Assembly (NCBI GenBank): GCA_009193035.1 | Contig: SWDT01000104.1 | Location: 1-64,000 of the forward strand | Reading direction: 5' to 3' | DNA length: 64,000 nt | Origin: Halicephalobus mephisto | Lineage: Eukaryota; Nematoda; Chromadorea; Rhabditida; Panagrolaimidae | In this document: in pieces, positions 12,642-24,114 of the stretch | Position numbering within the stretch: position 1 is the stretch's first letter | Layout of the letters: each line of letters opens with the position of its first letter | Notes under the pieces: model-generated | Database searches by the model: none | What the model was told of the DNA's origin: nothing | Seen by the model: only the letters and a program-made list of their open reading frames with translations | Program-made: the position numbers and the translations under genes

Positions 12642-13308
12642 CTAGTTATTTCTAGAAACAACTTCGGCAATCATGTGAGCTCGGGCTCTACGTACAATGC
12701 TCCAATAATAGAATCCAGAGAATTCAATAATGACAAGATTGATCAGCAGAATCGTCATCGCTAGAAATCAAACCATAAATTAATTTTCAAAAGTAAATTC
12801 ACTAACCTATTTGAGTATCCACATCAATCGAGAAAATAATCGAAGCCAATGTTCTTAAGCCACTGTTTGCGGAAGATATGAGTTCGATCAAGTTTAAATC
12901 CAACAAGTTGAAAAGAATAAGACCTATGAACTTCACTAGTCCAATGATAAGTAGAAATCCCTGGAATTTTTACATTTTATAAAGATAACTTCCGCGATTA
13001 CGGTACTTACTACAATAATGAGGAAAGGAAGGTAGAGGACAGGTTTTTTAAATTGGTCTGCCAGAAGAATAAAGATATGAATATGAAGAATAATTATATG
13101 AAAGAAAACATAGAATTCGTACTTGTAAAATAGCGCTGTCATAAAAAGCATAGCACTGTAGGTCAAACAAAAAAAGGCAAAAAAACTTGTCAATTGCTGA
13201 AAAAATATCTACTTACTGTGACCAAACATTTGGATAACATACCCTAACATGAATACCACAACTTAGATAGTCATCTTTCATCGGATTTGGATTGTTCTGA
13301 TGTGTCAT
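12642..13308 (-). CDS. LAPTM-like four-TM protein, gene 3 (inverted)
   Basis: Four exons on the minus strand: 13243-13308, 13011-13196, 12807-12960, 12642-12760; phases 0, 0, 1; 174 aa. Exon 1 encodes a 22-residue start ending in LSCGIHVR. Exon 2 is again exactly 186 bp and ends in ADQFKKPVLYLPFLIIV. Exon 4 ends WSIVRRARAHMIAEVVSRNN with no PPxY. It is the only member of the array on the minus strand and lies head to head with gene 4, so a local inversion has moved it. The four-TM arrangement and exon structure make the family assignment firm; cellular role is inferred from LAPTM. Confidence 0.82.
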
Positions 13309-14437
13309 TTTCTGTAAAACTGTACTGTGTAAAACTATTGCAAATTTTGAAAAATCGAAACGAAAGTAGAACAAAGATTTCAGTTCAAAATCTTTAGTAT
13401 CTATATTGAATTTCTGAAACGAATTTGTTATTCTTGAAAGACAACCGGAAAAATAATTATGTATAGTAAAAGTAGTAAATCCTTACCAACTATTTTGGAG
13501 CTTGAGGAATAATGAAAATTAAATATAAGTTAACCTGAATTTCGATTTCTTGATGTTGAGATACAATAGATTTCAATAATCAAGTTTTAGTTCTACCGTC
13601 ATTCAGAATTACTAATTTCACTGTTAGGCAAATACTTTTTTTGGACAAAATAAATTAAACGAACAAACAAAAATTATCTTCATTTTCCTATTTGATTTTA
13701 CAAGAGTAGAAACTTGATTCAAAATAGCTCTTTGAATGAGATTATAACTCATTTTATATTGTATTTAACATATATTTAGAATATGTATTTAATTTTTGTT
13801 ATATATATTTTGAAGTAAAAAATCTTATAATTGAAAGTTAAAAACAGAAAAGTTTTTCCTTATTTGTCGTTCTATCAACCATCTATCTTGATTTGTTCAT
13901 TTTTTACATTAACGTCACTAAATTTAGTAATTCTGTCCGTAATTCAGTGTATTCGTTTGTTCACTACAGCTGACTAATTGTTTTTCTCAAAATTAAATTA
14001 AAACCAAAGACAGTATTCGAAATAGTGTCTTCGTTACTTTATTCTGAACACAAATCTCAAACTTGGATAATTAAACCTTATAAACGCGCTATAAAATACA
14101 AACGCAACACGATCGATAAATTTTTGTTAAGACTGTTAGCAGTCTCTCTGGATCGATGGTGTTATCGCTGTTCCGATCAGACACATAACAGCTTGAGTTT
14201 GTGAATGCTCCTTATTATTTTATTTTTATAAAACGTCAGTAAAACCGGATTTTAACTTCTGAATATACTTTTTAAAGTCTCCAAATTGCTACAGAACAGA
14301 TTTGTAAAGACCGTTTTGAGCGAATTATTTTTTCTTGTTGTTTTTGTAGGAGTTTCTCAAGAATATATTCGATCTGAATTTGATTTCTACCTGATATTTT
14401 TAACTTACAGTAATTTTAGAAATTAATTTTACAGGAA
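13309..14437. other. Divergent promoter interval between genes 3 and 4
   Basis: About 1.1 kb separating the start codons of two head-to-head paralogues. AT-rich, no coding frame found. Both promoters must lie here. Confidence 0.55.
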
Positions 14438-15269
14438 ATGGCCCATCAACAGAATTCCGATACGGTAAAGCCTAATTATGAAATCTGTGGATTTCATGTT
14501 AGGGTATGTCATCTGAACATTGAATAATTATCAACTGGAAGTTTTTTAGACAGTAACTAGAAACATTTCCTTCTTCACCATATTCTTCTTTGCTCCATTT
14601 CTTCAGGAAGCCCTTGTCAATGATTACGGATTTACAATTCTGTTCATCCAAATTCTTTCTTTTATTCACATCTTCGTTGTTCTGGCAGACAAATTCGAAA
14701 AGCCAGTCTTCTATCTTCCTTTCCTCATCATTATGGTGAGTAACATCATTGTGAATAAATATTTTTGTAAAAAATAACGCTATGCAATCTTCGGCCACTC
14801 AATAGTAATAACGATTCTAATCAATACACAAAACTTTACTAACAGTTTATATAACTTTTGAATTTTTCAACTCACAACCTTAAAGGGAAGGAAGAGTATA
14901 AAACTTTTCAGCAAATCCTGCTTTTCATCGGAATAATACAATTCATAAGAAGCATAAGCTTCGCTTTTGCCAATCCAAAGGATTTTATCAAACACATCTC
15001 TAATGAAACGACTAATTCAACAACTCTAGGCTTGGATATTTATCCAGATCACAATCTTCATAATGGAAGTTAGTAAATATTTCTCCACGAACTTAGTTAT
15101 CTTTTACTTTTCAGCATTCATGATATTTTTAATCATTTTTGAACTTTTTGGATTCTACTATTGGAACGTTGTTCGCAAAACTCGAGCTTACATGACAGCT
15201 GAGATAGCATCTGGGAACTTTCACAGAAATTGTGCCATGATCGGATGGGAGAATTTCTCATATGCCTAA
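14438..15269 (+). CDS. LAPTM-like four-TM protein, gene 4
   Basis: Four exons: 14438-14503, 14550-14735, 14912-15068, 15115-15269; phases 0, 0, 1; 187 aa. Exon 1 encodes MAHQQNSDTVKPNYEICGFHVR less the final junction and ends with the family CxFHVR. Exon 2 is 186 bp and ends ADKFEKPVFYLPFLIIM. Exon 3 carries TM3 and a luminal loop with NET and NST sequons that could be glycosylated. Exon 4 has TM4 and WNVVRKTRAYMTAE, then a short tail without PPxY. The intron after exon 2 is unusually long for this gene (176 bp). Poly(A) signal AATAAA at 15454-15459. Family role is by analogy to LAPTM endolysosomal proteins. Confidence 0.85.
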
Positions 15270-16068
15270 TCTGGTTCGACAGGATTGAAATTCAGAAAAA
15301 TTACCTAATTTGTGGTCGAAGAATAAATCAAAGATTGTTTATAATAGTCCTTAGAAAACTTTGGATAATTTATTCTTCGGTAAAAAATTGATGATATTAC
15401 AGCTTTAATGAGAAGACTACTTGCTTATTTATTAGTTTCATTTTGATTTTGACAATAAAGTACGTTTTTGAAGACTATTTCCATATAAAACAGAGATAGT
15501 TACTAAGTTGTAATTTTTTGGTGTTTTTTAATATTTGAGGGAGGATTGAGACTAATAACTTGGATAATTCAATGCTATTGATTAATACTTGGCACCCGAA
15601 GGATGGATTGTAGTCTACGTCACACCTTGTAGATTTGAGGATGCTGAATCGAATAATATTTACCATTACAGAATTAATTCGAATGTGATGTAAGGAATTT
15701 TGGATAACGTCATTAAAGCTTTTAAAACCTTTTAGAATCGTGTGCGAACTTCTAAATGCATCAGAAATTGAAGATTCTAGAAGCTCATAGAAATTCACGC
15801 CGAAGTAATTTCGTAAAAATGTTTATTCTCAGTTTTTATAATAGTATAAAAATCCTAATATATTCATTTGCTCTTCACCAAGAATGCACATCTTGCCAAA
15901 ATTTTATTTTTTAACTTTTTCATTAGAATCTTCCAGAATCCAGTGAAAACCTTTGGATCCATCAAAAATAGGATATTCAGGAAGCTTCTAGACAATTATA
16001 AAAATCTCTGTTAAGACAATTTTCAATAACGCATTTTTAATTTCTATAAGAATGCAACTTTCCGGTCA
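15270..16068. other. Intergenic between gene 4 and the GH1 gene
   Basis: Contains the 3' flanks of two convergent genes. A 107-codon minus-strand frame at 15475-15798 has no recognisable features, no splice context and ordinary AT-rich composition; I do not call it a gene. Confidence 0.55.
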
Positions 16069-18328
16069 TTAATAGGCCTGATTGGGAGAGAATCCGACCA
16101 CCTTTCTTTCGCTGACGACTTTAGCGTAGAATTTTGCGGAATCTTTCTGGGTCCTGGTTCTCTGGGGATCGTTGAAGTCCACGTGGTAGAGTCCGAACTT
16201 GGTTTCGTATCCGTCTTTCCATTCAAAATTGTCCATCAAACTCCATGCATTGCTGTAATCGAAAGATTAATTCAATTTTAATTCACACAAGAAACGAACT
16301 ATCCGATCACTCGAGCCCCGTCTTCGTTAATGGCTCTGCTGACCGCAGTCAAATGACCTCTGTAGTACTTGATTCTTTCGTTGTCATGAAGTCCGATGTC
16401 GGAAATAGAATCCATGCATCCGTTTTCAGTCACCATCATTGTCGCATTGTAATCAAGATGGAGTTGCTTGAGAGCCTCCCTCAGACCATCTGGAGTGTAC
16501 GCGATCCAAGGATTGCTGGCGTTAACCCTAAAATATAAAAGTTATGATTCTTTAGAATTCTTAAAAAATCACTCAGAGTTTCGTAAACTCTCAAGCTTCT
16601 CAAAGTTCGTATCGAGATGCCTTTGCACGAAAACGGATATTTGCAATAATCTGGTTATTGGAAAAAAGGAACTTACAGTCTCCAAGGTTCCTTATATGAG
16701 TTGACCAATCCCCAGTCAGTGTTTCTCTGGAAGTCGGATATGAGAAGGACCTGTTTCTCCGCTGGAGTCAAAGCTCGGCTCACGAAGGCCATGTAGTAGT
16801 TAACTCCAAGGAAATCTGCTGATCCCTTGAGACTGTTAAGTTCTTCTGGAGTGAATTCTGGGAGTCTTGATCGATTTCTCATCATGTAGTTGATGGAGTG
16901 ATCTCGGATGGTGTCCTTCACGACCTGAGGGTAGTCTCCGACGAAAATCGGATGCGCGAACCATCCGAAGGCGAATTGGAACGAACGTCTTCCAGCAGCC
17001 ACGTCATCGGGATTCGTAGGGTCCTTGGGGTAATAAAAGGCTCCTGAGAGGGTTATTCCGATTATTCCGTTCTGGGGACCTTGGTATTTTGCTCTGTAAA
17101 CCTCTACGGCTTTCATGTGGGATCTCAGAAGGTTGTGAGCAGCCAAGTACATCGTGTACTCGCAATGAGCGGCAAACTCTCCTGGGGCATGGACTGTTCT
17201 GGTTCCACAGTAATCGTAAGTGACGACGGACAGCGGCTCATTCAGGGTTATCCATTTCTTGACTCTGTCTCCGTATTGAGCGAATATGAAATCAGCATAA
17301 TCAGCAAATCTATCCGCGATGAAAGGGTTCAGGAACCCTCCCAAGTCTTGGAGGTACTGCGGCAAGTCCCAGTGGAACAAGGTAACTAAGGGCTCGATGT
17401 TAGCTGCTAGGAGGGCGTTGATTAAGTTGTTGTAATAATCAACTCCATCCTGGTTTACTGTAGCGTTGGTTCCGTCTGGGAAGATCCTCGACCAAGAAAT
17501 GGAAAATCGGTACTGTTGGACTCCGAGTTCCTGGAGCATTTCAACATCTCTTCTGTATTGATTATAGGAATCACAAGAAACATCTCCGGTTTGGTTGTAT
17601 TTGACCTTGTTTGGTTTGTGGGAGAACACATCCCAATTTGAAGGACCTTTATCTCCGGCATTGTAACCTCCCTCGATTTGGTAGGCAGACGTGGCAACTG
17701 CGAACTTGAAGTCTGCGGGGAATGAAAACTCAACAGGATCCTAAAAGGATTAGAATTAAAATGACGTTTTCATAAACGACCAAACATACAGATGCTCCAT
17801 TAGGGACGCAGTTGTTGCCGGTATTACAACAACATGTTCTTACCATTCCGTTGACAGTACAGCCTCCTGCCTGAAATCAGCTTGGTGTAAGAGTTTTATA
17901 ATTATAAAAATTAAAGTTATTGTGAATTGGTCTCGAGATGAATTTGTACGTGATTGTAGAAGAAATAAGAAAACGAATAGATTTCCGTAGTAATTTGTCA
18001 AACTTAACATTCTCTCACTGTGACTAATTCCACACAAAAATTCAAAATTCTAAGAAATTATGCATTGTTTTTTGCTTAATTACAACACTATAAAAATTCA
18101 TTAAGAACTTACTTGGCAAACCAAGTCCTCATCACATCCGAATTCGTATCTGATGTCTTGTCCGTCATTGTAGTACCTTGTGAAGCAGTAATTCGCGTTG
18201 TTACAAGTCTGAATTGACAGGGGAACTACGGACATCTGATTATCCAGCTCAGTGAAACTCCCATTCTGGCACTTGCGACATGCTACGAACGATACTAATC
18301 CAAGAATAAGGAGAATCTTGAATTCCAT
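16069..18328 (-). CDS. Secreted ET/Ly6-like domain fused to GH1 beta-glucosidase
   Basis: Five exons on the minus strand: 18113-18328, 17790-17870, 16677-17740, 16300-16527, 16069-16252; junction phases 0, 0, 2, 2; 590 aa. Residues 1-17 are a signal peptide ([17 protein letters not shown]). Residues ~18-99 form a small cysteine domain with CNNANYCF and [11 protein letters not shown], the pattern of nematode ET-module/Ly6-like proteins. Residue 100 onward is a complete GH1 domain: [19 protein letters not shown] start, acid/base Glu ~267 in TLNEP, nucleophile Glu ~488 in VTENG, and [19 protein letters not shown] near the end, so it should hydrolyse beta-glycosides outside the cell or in a secretory compartment. 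The GH1 exon has no start codon of its own, and the cysteine-domain exon has no stop before its donor. The Tyr codon in VIGYN is rebuilt across a 47 bp intron (TA|C). A GH1 with an N-terminal Ly6-type domain is not an arrangement I know; known nematode GH1 proteins (klotho-like) lack it as far as I recall. Confidence 0.82.
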
Positions 18329-18842
18329 GGTCGAAAACCAATCGATCGGGGATTTACCTGGAAAAATTAATCAAATCAACAAGTCGGGCCGCAAAAGCTA
18401 TCAATCTCTTCAGGATAAAGCAACAATGCAGTTAAACTAGAATTGACTTCGGATTATCTTGGTTATGGGTAGTAAAAAGCGATTTTTTTCGGAAGCTGCT
18501 AAATGAACTATATTTTCGCTGTTTTTAATTTTAATAAAACTGCGTTGCTTTTTAATTTTATATTATAATATTTATAGTTATATAAGGGGACTTATAAGGA
18601 TTTTAATGACAAAAATGAACAAAAATTAATAGCATTTTTATTAAATTTTCATTATTCAAAAATAAAAAATCACTAAGCACTTTTCGAACAAAAAAATTGT
18701 TTTTTTTTCGCAACAAATGGGAACAATAATTCGAAGTTGACTCTTCGGTTTTAAATAAAACTCTTAATCAAGTTCTCTACGCTTGAGGTTCGCGCTTTTA
18801 TTCCGTGAGCCTCATTTGTGATAACACACCAAATTAATGTTC

Positions 18843-19290
18843 CCGTGATTTTCACCCATTTTAAATATCAGCAATGTAATAAAAGTCAGTGATGATGGTC
18901 AGATATGTCAAACAATAACTTCCTTATTGCTTGTGCTTTCTTCGAACACGGTAATTAACGTCTCCTTCCTGGTTGATAAGACTCCAATGACCTTTTGTCG
19001 TGGCGTTTAGAATGCGGATTGCAAGCTGAGGAAAAAAATTTTAGGTATACGATAATTTTATGTTTTCATTGAATGGAACTTACTACTCGAACATCAACAA
19101 CCCTATTAAATAAAAATTTAAATACATTGTCAAAAAAATGTAGAATAAATATTAAAGAACAATAGTTATTTTTAGAATTGAACAAAAATTATCTATACTA
19201 GCGTAATAAGATTTCCCAATATCATATCTGAAATTAGTGTTGAATCTTGATCTTTAAAATTCGGAAACTTAAAATTCAATACCAATGTAA
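18843..19290 (-). repeat. ~430 bp duplicated segment, copy 1
   Basis: Nearly identical to 21194-21640 across about 430 bp. It includes an orphan coding-like exon (see separate entry) and a 25 bp block (about 19122-19147) that is inverted relative to copy 2. It lies directly upstream (in gene orientation) of the fused GH1 gene. Confidence 0.85.
18927..19028 (-). CDS. Orphan C-terminal exon, copy 1 (unrecognised)
   Basis: On the minus strand, a good acceptor (TTTTTTTCCTCAG) is followed by 33 sense codons and TAA: the peptide starts LAIRILNATTKGHWSLINQE and ends YRVRRKHKQ. A preceding GT donor (CGAGTA|GTAAGT near 19084) would join in phase to a short upstream exon ending VVDVRV. No further upstream exon could be recognised. 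The basic C-terminus (RVRRKHK) and splice signals suggest a real 3' exon, but it could be a gene remnant. No family recognised. Confidence 0.35.
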
Positions 19291-20292
19291 TATTTTAACA
19301 TGAAAAGAATGCATTAAAAATTAATATTTTTACAATGAATTCAAAAAAAAAATTAAGGTTTAGATTGGTTTTAATTAATTTGAGTTAATTAATTGGAAGT
19401 TAGAAAATCTAAAAATTCAAATTATTGTAAAAAGTTCTCAACATATGGCGTTCAAAAGGTGATGGAAATTGTAAATTTCTAGAACTACTGTGGGATTATC
19501 TTGTTTATAGTTTATTTTGAAAATGTAACATTTAAAAAAGCTGTTAAATACTATTTTCGATAATTTATAAAAAAATCTGCCGATGAAACCACAGTTCTCC
19601 TATTAAAATCCACAACAATCTCATTAATCTTTTTTAAGAACTTGATAGAATTTTTTACATATTTTTGAAGTGAATTATATGCTTTGCAAAATTCCCATTT
19701 TTATATCGTGAGAATGTTTATATTTTGCATCATAACTTCTAAAACAGAAACTAAGAAGGAATCGGCGATAGATTAACTTTTAGGTCTCAGTGAGATCGTT
19801 CCTGACATATATTAAACTTTGCCATTGATGTATTCTGAAATTGCAATTAATGGTTTCACAATTAGGGGTCACAATGCATGATGTAATTTCTTTCCTCTTC
19901 CTAAAAAGTGGTCCGTTTTTTGACGCAAACGCCGTACAAATTACTTCTAAAAAATCGGTTCAGAAGTTTTCAGATTTAATTCAATATTTTTAACAACTAA
20001 ATTGTAAGTTAAATCATTTGAGGATCTGATATGTGCCAGAATTACTTGTATCAAAGAATGACCCTTGTATCTCAAAACGAAATAAGAAGTCTTGAACCCC
20101 AAACATAAATGGTATTGCATAATATATCTTTATTTTTCTAACTTTACATTAGAGTATAGTCGGTCTTACTTTACGAAAATAAGACATCCGAAAGTAACAA
20201 AAAAGAAGGGATTTTGGATTTATCAGAATCAGCGGTAGAATTTTTGTATGGTTTATAGAACCTTCAACTGGATCTGCGAAGTTGTTAGGTAG
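19291..20292. other. Intergenic between the duplicate and the ET/Ly6-like gene
   Basis: About 1 kb AT-rich. Short open stretches occur on the minus strand (near 19960-20090) but without start or convincing splice sites. Confidence 0.5.
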
Positions 20293-20667
20293 TTATCCAA
20301 AGAAGTCTACACCGTTACAAAGGTTGGTGTTACAACAACAAGTTCGGAAAATTGAAGCTCGGCTTCCGAATCCAGTGGCCGTGTGAGTACAAGCAGGGTA
20401 ATTCTAGAATAATAAAACTGAATTAGTTTTCATAAAATAACGAACCTGGCAAGTCACGTTGGCATTCTCTCTCGTAACGCAGCTATAAAAACTTCCTAGT
20501 TTGCCGTTGATGAGTCCGAATGATCTCAAGCAGTAATCAGCGTTTCGGCAGCCAGTGGATCCCAAAGGTTGATCAAAATGAGCTCCTGGAAGCTTAACGT
20601 CGATTCCACGATAACAAGTTATTGCCCATGCCAGAGGCAACAAGAGAACGAAAAGGAAAACCTTCAT
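20293..20667 (-). CDS. Secreted ET/Ly6-like cysteine-rich protein
   Basis: Two exons on the minus strand: 20446-20667 and 20293-20403, joined in phase 0; 110 aa. MKVFLFVLLLPLAWA is a signal peptide. The mature part starts TCYRG and has CRNADYC in the middle and RTCCCNTNLCNGVDFFG at the C-terminus. The CCCxTxLCN ending is the hallmark of nematode ET-module/Ly6-like three-finger proteins. There is no hydrophobic tail for a GPI anchor, so the product should be freely secreted. It is clearly paralogous to the N-terminal domain of the gene at 16069-18328: same cysteine spacing and the same intron position after TCQ/VCQ. This copy stops where the other runs on into GH1. Function unknown. Confidence 0.8.
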
Positions 20668-21193
20668 TTTTGCTTACCTAAAATAACTTAAGATTAGTAT
20701 ACAGATTCCTTATATTTGTAAAATTCGGACACTATTTATTTAAAACAGCTTAGCAATAAATGAAATAGTTGATCAATCTTGTCAATTTGTCCAAAATTGT
20801 GCCTTAATTCTCGAAAATGATAACATTTTAGATTTTTACTTTTGGCATTTTTATAAATTTTCTCAAAGATCTGGTTTTAATTATGTTAAAAAACATCATT
20901 GATGGAATAATCAAAGAGTCTGCTATGAGACATAACTTCTTGATAGAAATTATGGCTTCAGAGGATTGATTCGCAAGAAACAAAATTGATCTCAACAATA
21001 AACGCGGCTTATAGCAATAAGAATAAGATTAATTTTACTAAAATCGGTAAACTTCGAAATCAAAGTCTTCACCTTGCGCGTAATGTTTAACTGCATTTTG
21101 ATATCGACCTCTTTATAGACCTCAGTACTACCTAATCAAAGTATTCCTAAGAAGGTCTTTGAATTACTCTACGAGAGTTCCCGATATGAGTCT

Positions 21194-21640
21194 CCGTGAC
21201 TTTTTAGGGGTTTTAAAGATCAGCAATGTAATAAAAGTCAGTGATGATGGTCAGATATGTCAAACAATAACTTCCTTATTGCTTGTGCTTTCTTCGAACA
21301 CGGTAATTAACGTTGTCTTCCTGGTTGATAAGACTCCAATAACCTTTTGTCGTGGCGTTTAGAATGCGGATTGCAAGCTGAGGAAAAAAATCTTAGGTTT
21401 ACGATAATTTTATGTTTTCATTGAATGGAATTTACTACTCGAACATCAATAATTCAGTTAAATAAAAATTTAAATACATTAATATTTATTCTACATAATG
21501 TTTTTGACAAAGAACAATAGTTATTTTTAGAATTAAACAAAAAGTATCTATACTAGCGTAATAAGATTTCCCAATATCATATCTGAAATCAGTGTTGAAT
21601 CTTGATCTTTAAAATTCAGAGATTTAGAATCATTGAATAT
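21194..21640 (-). repeat. ~430 bp duplicated segment, copy 2
   Basis: Second copy of 18843-19290, lying upstream of the ET/Ly6-like gene at the same distance (about 2.34 kb period) as copy 1 lies from the fused gene. The unit therefore duplicated together with an ET/Ly6-like gene. The block at about 21480-21507 is the reverse complement of the matching block in copy 1. Confidence 0.85.
21267..21368 (-). CDS. Orphan C-terminal exon, copy 2 (unrecognised)
   Basis: Same acceptor, frame, length and TAA as copy 1. The peptide differs by His to Tyr and by a GlyAsp to AspAsn pair; all the base changes seen in the frame alter the protein. The upstream donor region is weaker here (GTAAAT in place of GTAAGT) and the short upstream exon seen in copy 1 is not conserved. 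Either a decaying copy or a non-coding repeat. Confidence 0.3.
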
Positions 21641-24114
21641 GCAGTTTAAATTTCTATATTTCACTTAAATGAGATCCAACTGCTAAACAAATTTCTGTTA
21701 TTTTCAGACGACTATGAGAATTAGTTGTTTTAGTTCTATTGCTGATCTCATGATTTTGATATCTCGTCCTAGTACGATGTATTGAGAATTCTAACGTCCA
21801 TCAAACGATACGAAACTTAACTTCCTCATAAATTATCTAGACCGTATCAATTTGTGTTCGAAAAACAATTGGAAATTTTGAGGGCTCTATATCATTCAAA
21901 AAGAAAGAAAGTCAATTGGATTTTATTTAACTAAAGTGCAAAAGTTTAAACATTATATGCTATAATTCTGAAGATCGATTTCTAATCTTAAATTTGTATT
22001 TGTAATTGCAGGATCTGATTACTGCGTTCTAGTTCCTTTTTGTAAGTATAAGAAAATTGTTAAATTGTTGAATGAAGACTAAAAAGTGCAAAGTTATGTA
22101 ATATGGTTAGTAATTAGATATTTTTTCCCTGTTTCTTGTTCTTATTTCTTCATTTCCTTTATGAACATATCTTCATCAAGTTTGAGTTTTTAAAATAAAC
22201 ATTCCAAATTTATTTCACATTAAGTGGTAGGAAACGATTATTAAATCTCAAAATTTCTTTACTTATATAGTGGCTATTGCTGTAACAACACGTTTTTGTG
22301 CTTATCTAATACCATCAAAAAGTCTAGAAATTTCATACTAACTCCCATGAGTGTCACATCTGAGTTAGTCGCAAAGATATCATATATCGCTCATGTAACT
22401 CGTGAGACAGAATCCAGAACGGTTTATTGGGTCTTCAAAAATTAAATTCATCTGATTGTTGATTTCTGAGAAACTTCTGACATTGAATTTTAATTCTAAA
22501 GCCATTTGGAGAAAGAATCAAAACCTCTATCAACTTCATATTGGAGAAAAACCAGATATCTGATAATTGAAAAAGTCTGACGTACTATTAGTTACAATAA
22601 AAATCAGACCATAACCCTATAAAGAAAACCATAAAAAATTCTTAGAGCTGATAATGGGGATTTTATTGCAGGGGGATCAATAATTGTTGTTTTTGATATT
22701 TTAAGTTTGTATAAATCTTATTTTTTATTTTCATATACAATTATTGGACAAAAAATTAGTTATCATTGTATTTGACTTTCTGCATCTAGGTAACCTTCGT
22801 TCACAAACCATCATTAAAGGAGGAATCAAAGATTATTATCGGTTATTACCTTCAATTTCTTTGGTCCTTGTGAACTTTGTATCTGAGTTCCATATACTAT
22901 ATTTAGATAAATTAATGGCTTTTTTGCTCTTCGAATGTTTGTAGATTTTATTTCCCTGTTTAATATGTTCTTTATCTGCAAAGACAGCTACCTATCATTA
23001 TCTGTCTATTTTAACTGCTTATGAACTTTGTTCCTGGTTGCATTCATTATTCTTGGGTAAAGAAAATCAATGATTCTAAAGTTTTATAGAAAGAAGTTAA
23101 AGCACATCAAAAAACAGCATAATATTCATATAATATCTAGTAATTCGAATTAATTTAAAAACTAATAATCGGAAATGCACTATATGAATCTCAACGACTT
23201 TGGAAAAAAGAACATTCATCATTGAAATCTGTTACGCAAGACTGTTATATAAAATAGGACACTTCCTGAACAACCTTAATCTCAAAAATGCATCCAAATT
23301 ATAAAAAGTAGAAATTTGGAACTCATTGTGTATTACTTATTTCTGGAGTCATCTAAACAGATTTGATCGACAAGCTCAACTAAGATGTGATAACTTTCAA
23401 AGTGTTTTAAATTGAAGCAGTTTTTCTGAAGGGATAGTGTCTGATTTGAATAACTAATGAATATTGTTAATAGCTTATTTCAAAAAGCTCAAAGGAATGG
23501 ATCTGCTTAGCTCAATCCTATTGTTTTAACCTCTACTTTTATTGTTCGAGTAATTGTTTATGTAGCTGTTCTTAAATTTGACATATGGATCCTTGATTAA
23601 TAATTCCCAAGATTTTGATTTTGTTTTTTGTAAGAAAATATTTAATATAGAAGGTTAGGAGTTATAGAAGTTTGAAAACTAGTGTCATGCTCATGTGGAA
23701 GATTTGGATACAGACCTTATATATAAATTGCAACTATTTCATGATATGACTTTCAATTCGAGTACTTTTTTAAGAAAATTGTTTTCATCAATCTAGCCAT
23801 ACCGTTGTGTTAACTTCATTAATCTTTTATGAGAGATCATTAATTCTAAATCTACAGTAAAGGGAAGATGTTATTCCAAGTAGTTAAATTGTGAGCTTTA
23901 TTTCAATGACGTATCTATTTCCTAAACGAAAGGATGATTCATGGTTTCTTAATTACAAACTCTATCATTTAGAATGAAAAACTAGTTTATCTTCGGTGAA
24001 TTCAATACAAAATTGCTTTCAGTCGGATATTTTAATCGTTTAAAGTTATATTTTTAATCTTATTTTAGTGTTAATAGTTTTGAACTTACAATATTTTAAG
24101 TAATTCTATAGAAC
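21641..24114. other. Intergenic, no supported gene
   Basis: About 2.5 kb AT-rich sequence between the duplicate and LAPTM-like gene 5. I searched for the family CCGxHVR exon and the ADKYE block and found neither, so no hidden array member is supported. Confidence 0.55.

Noticed and set aside
15475..15798. 107-codon minus-strand frame
   Set aside because: No recognisable domain, no splice context, lies in the 3' flank of two genes.
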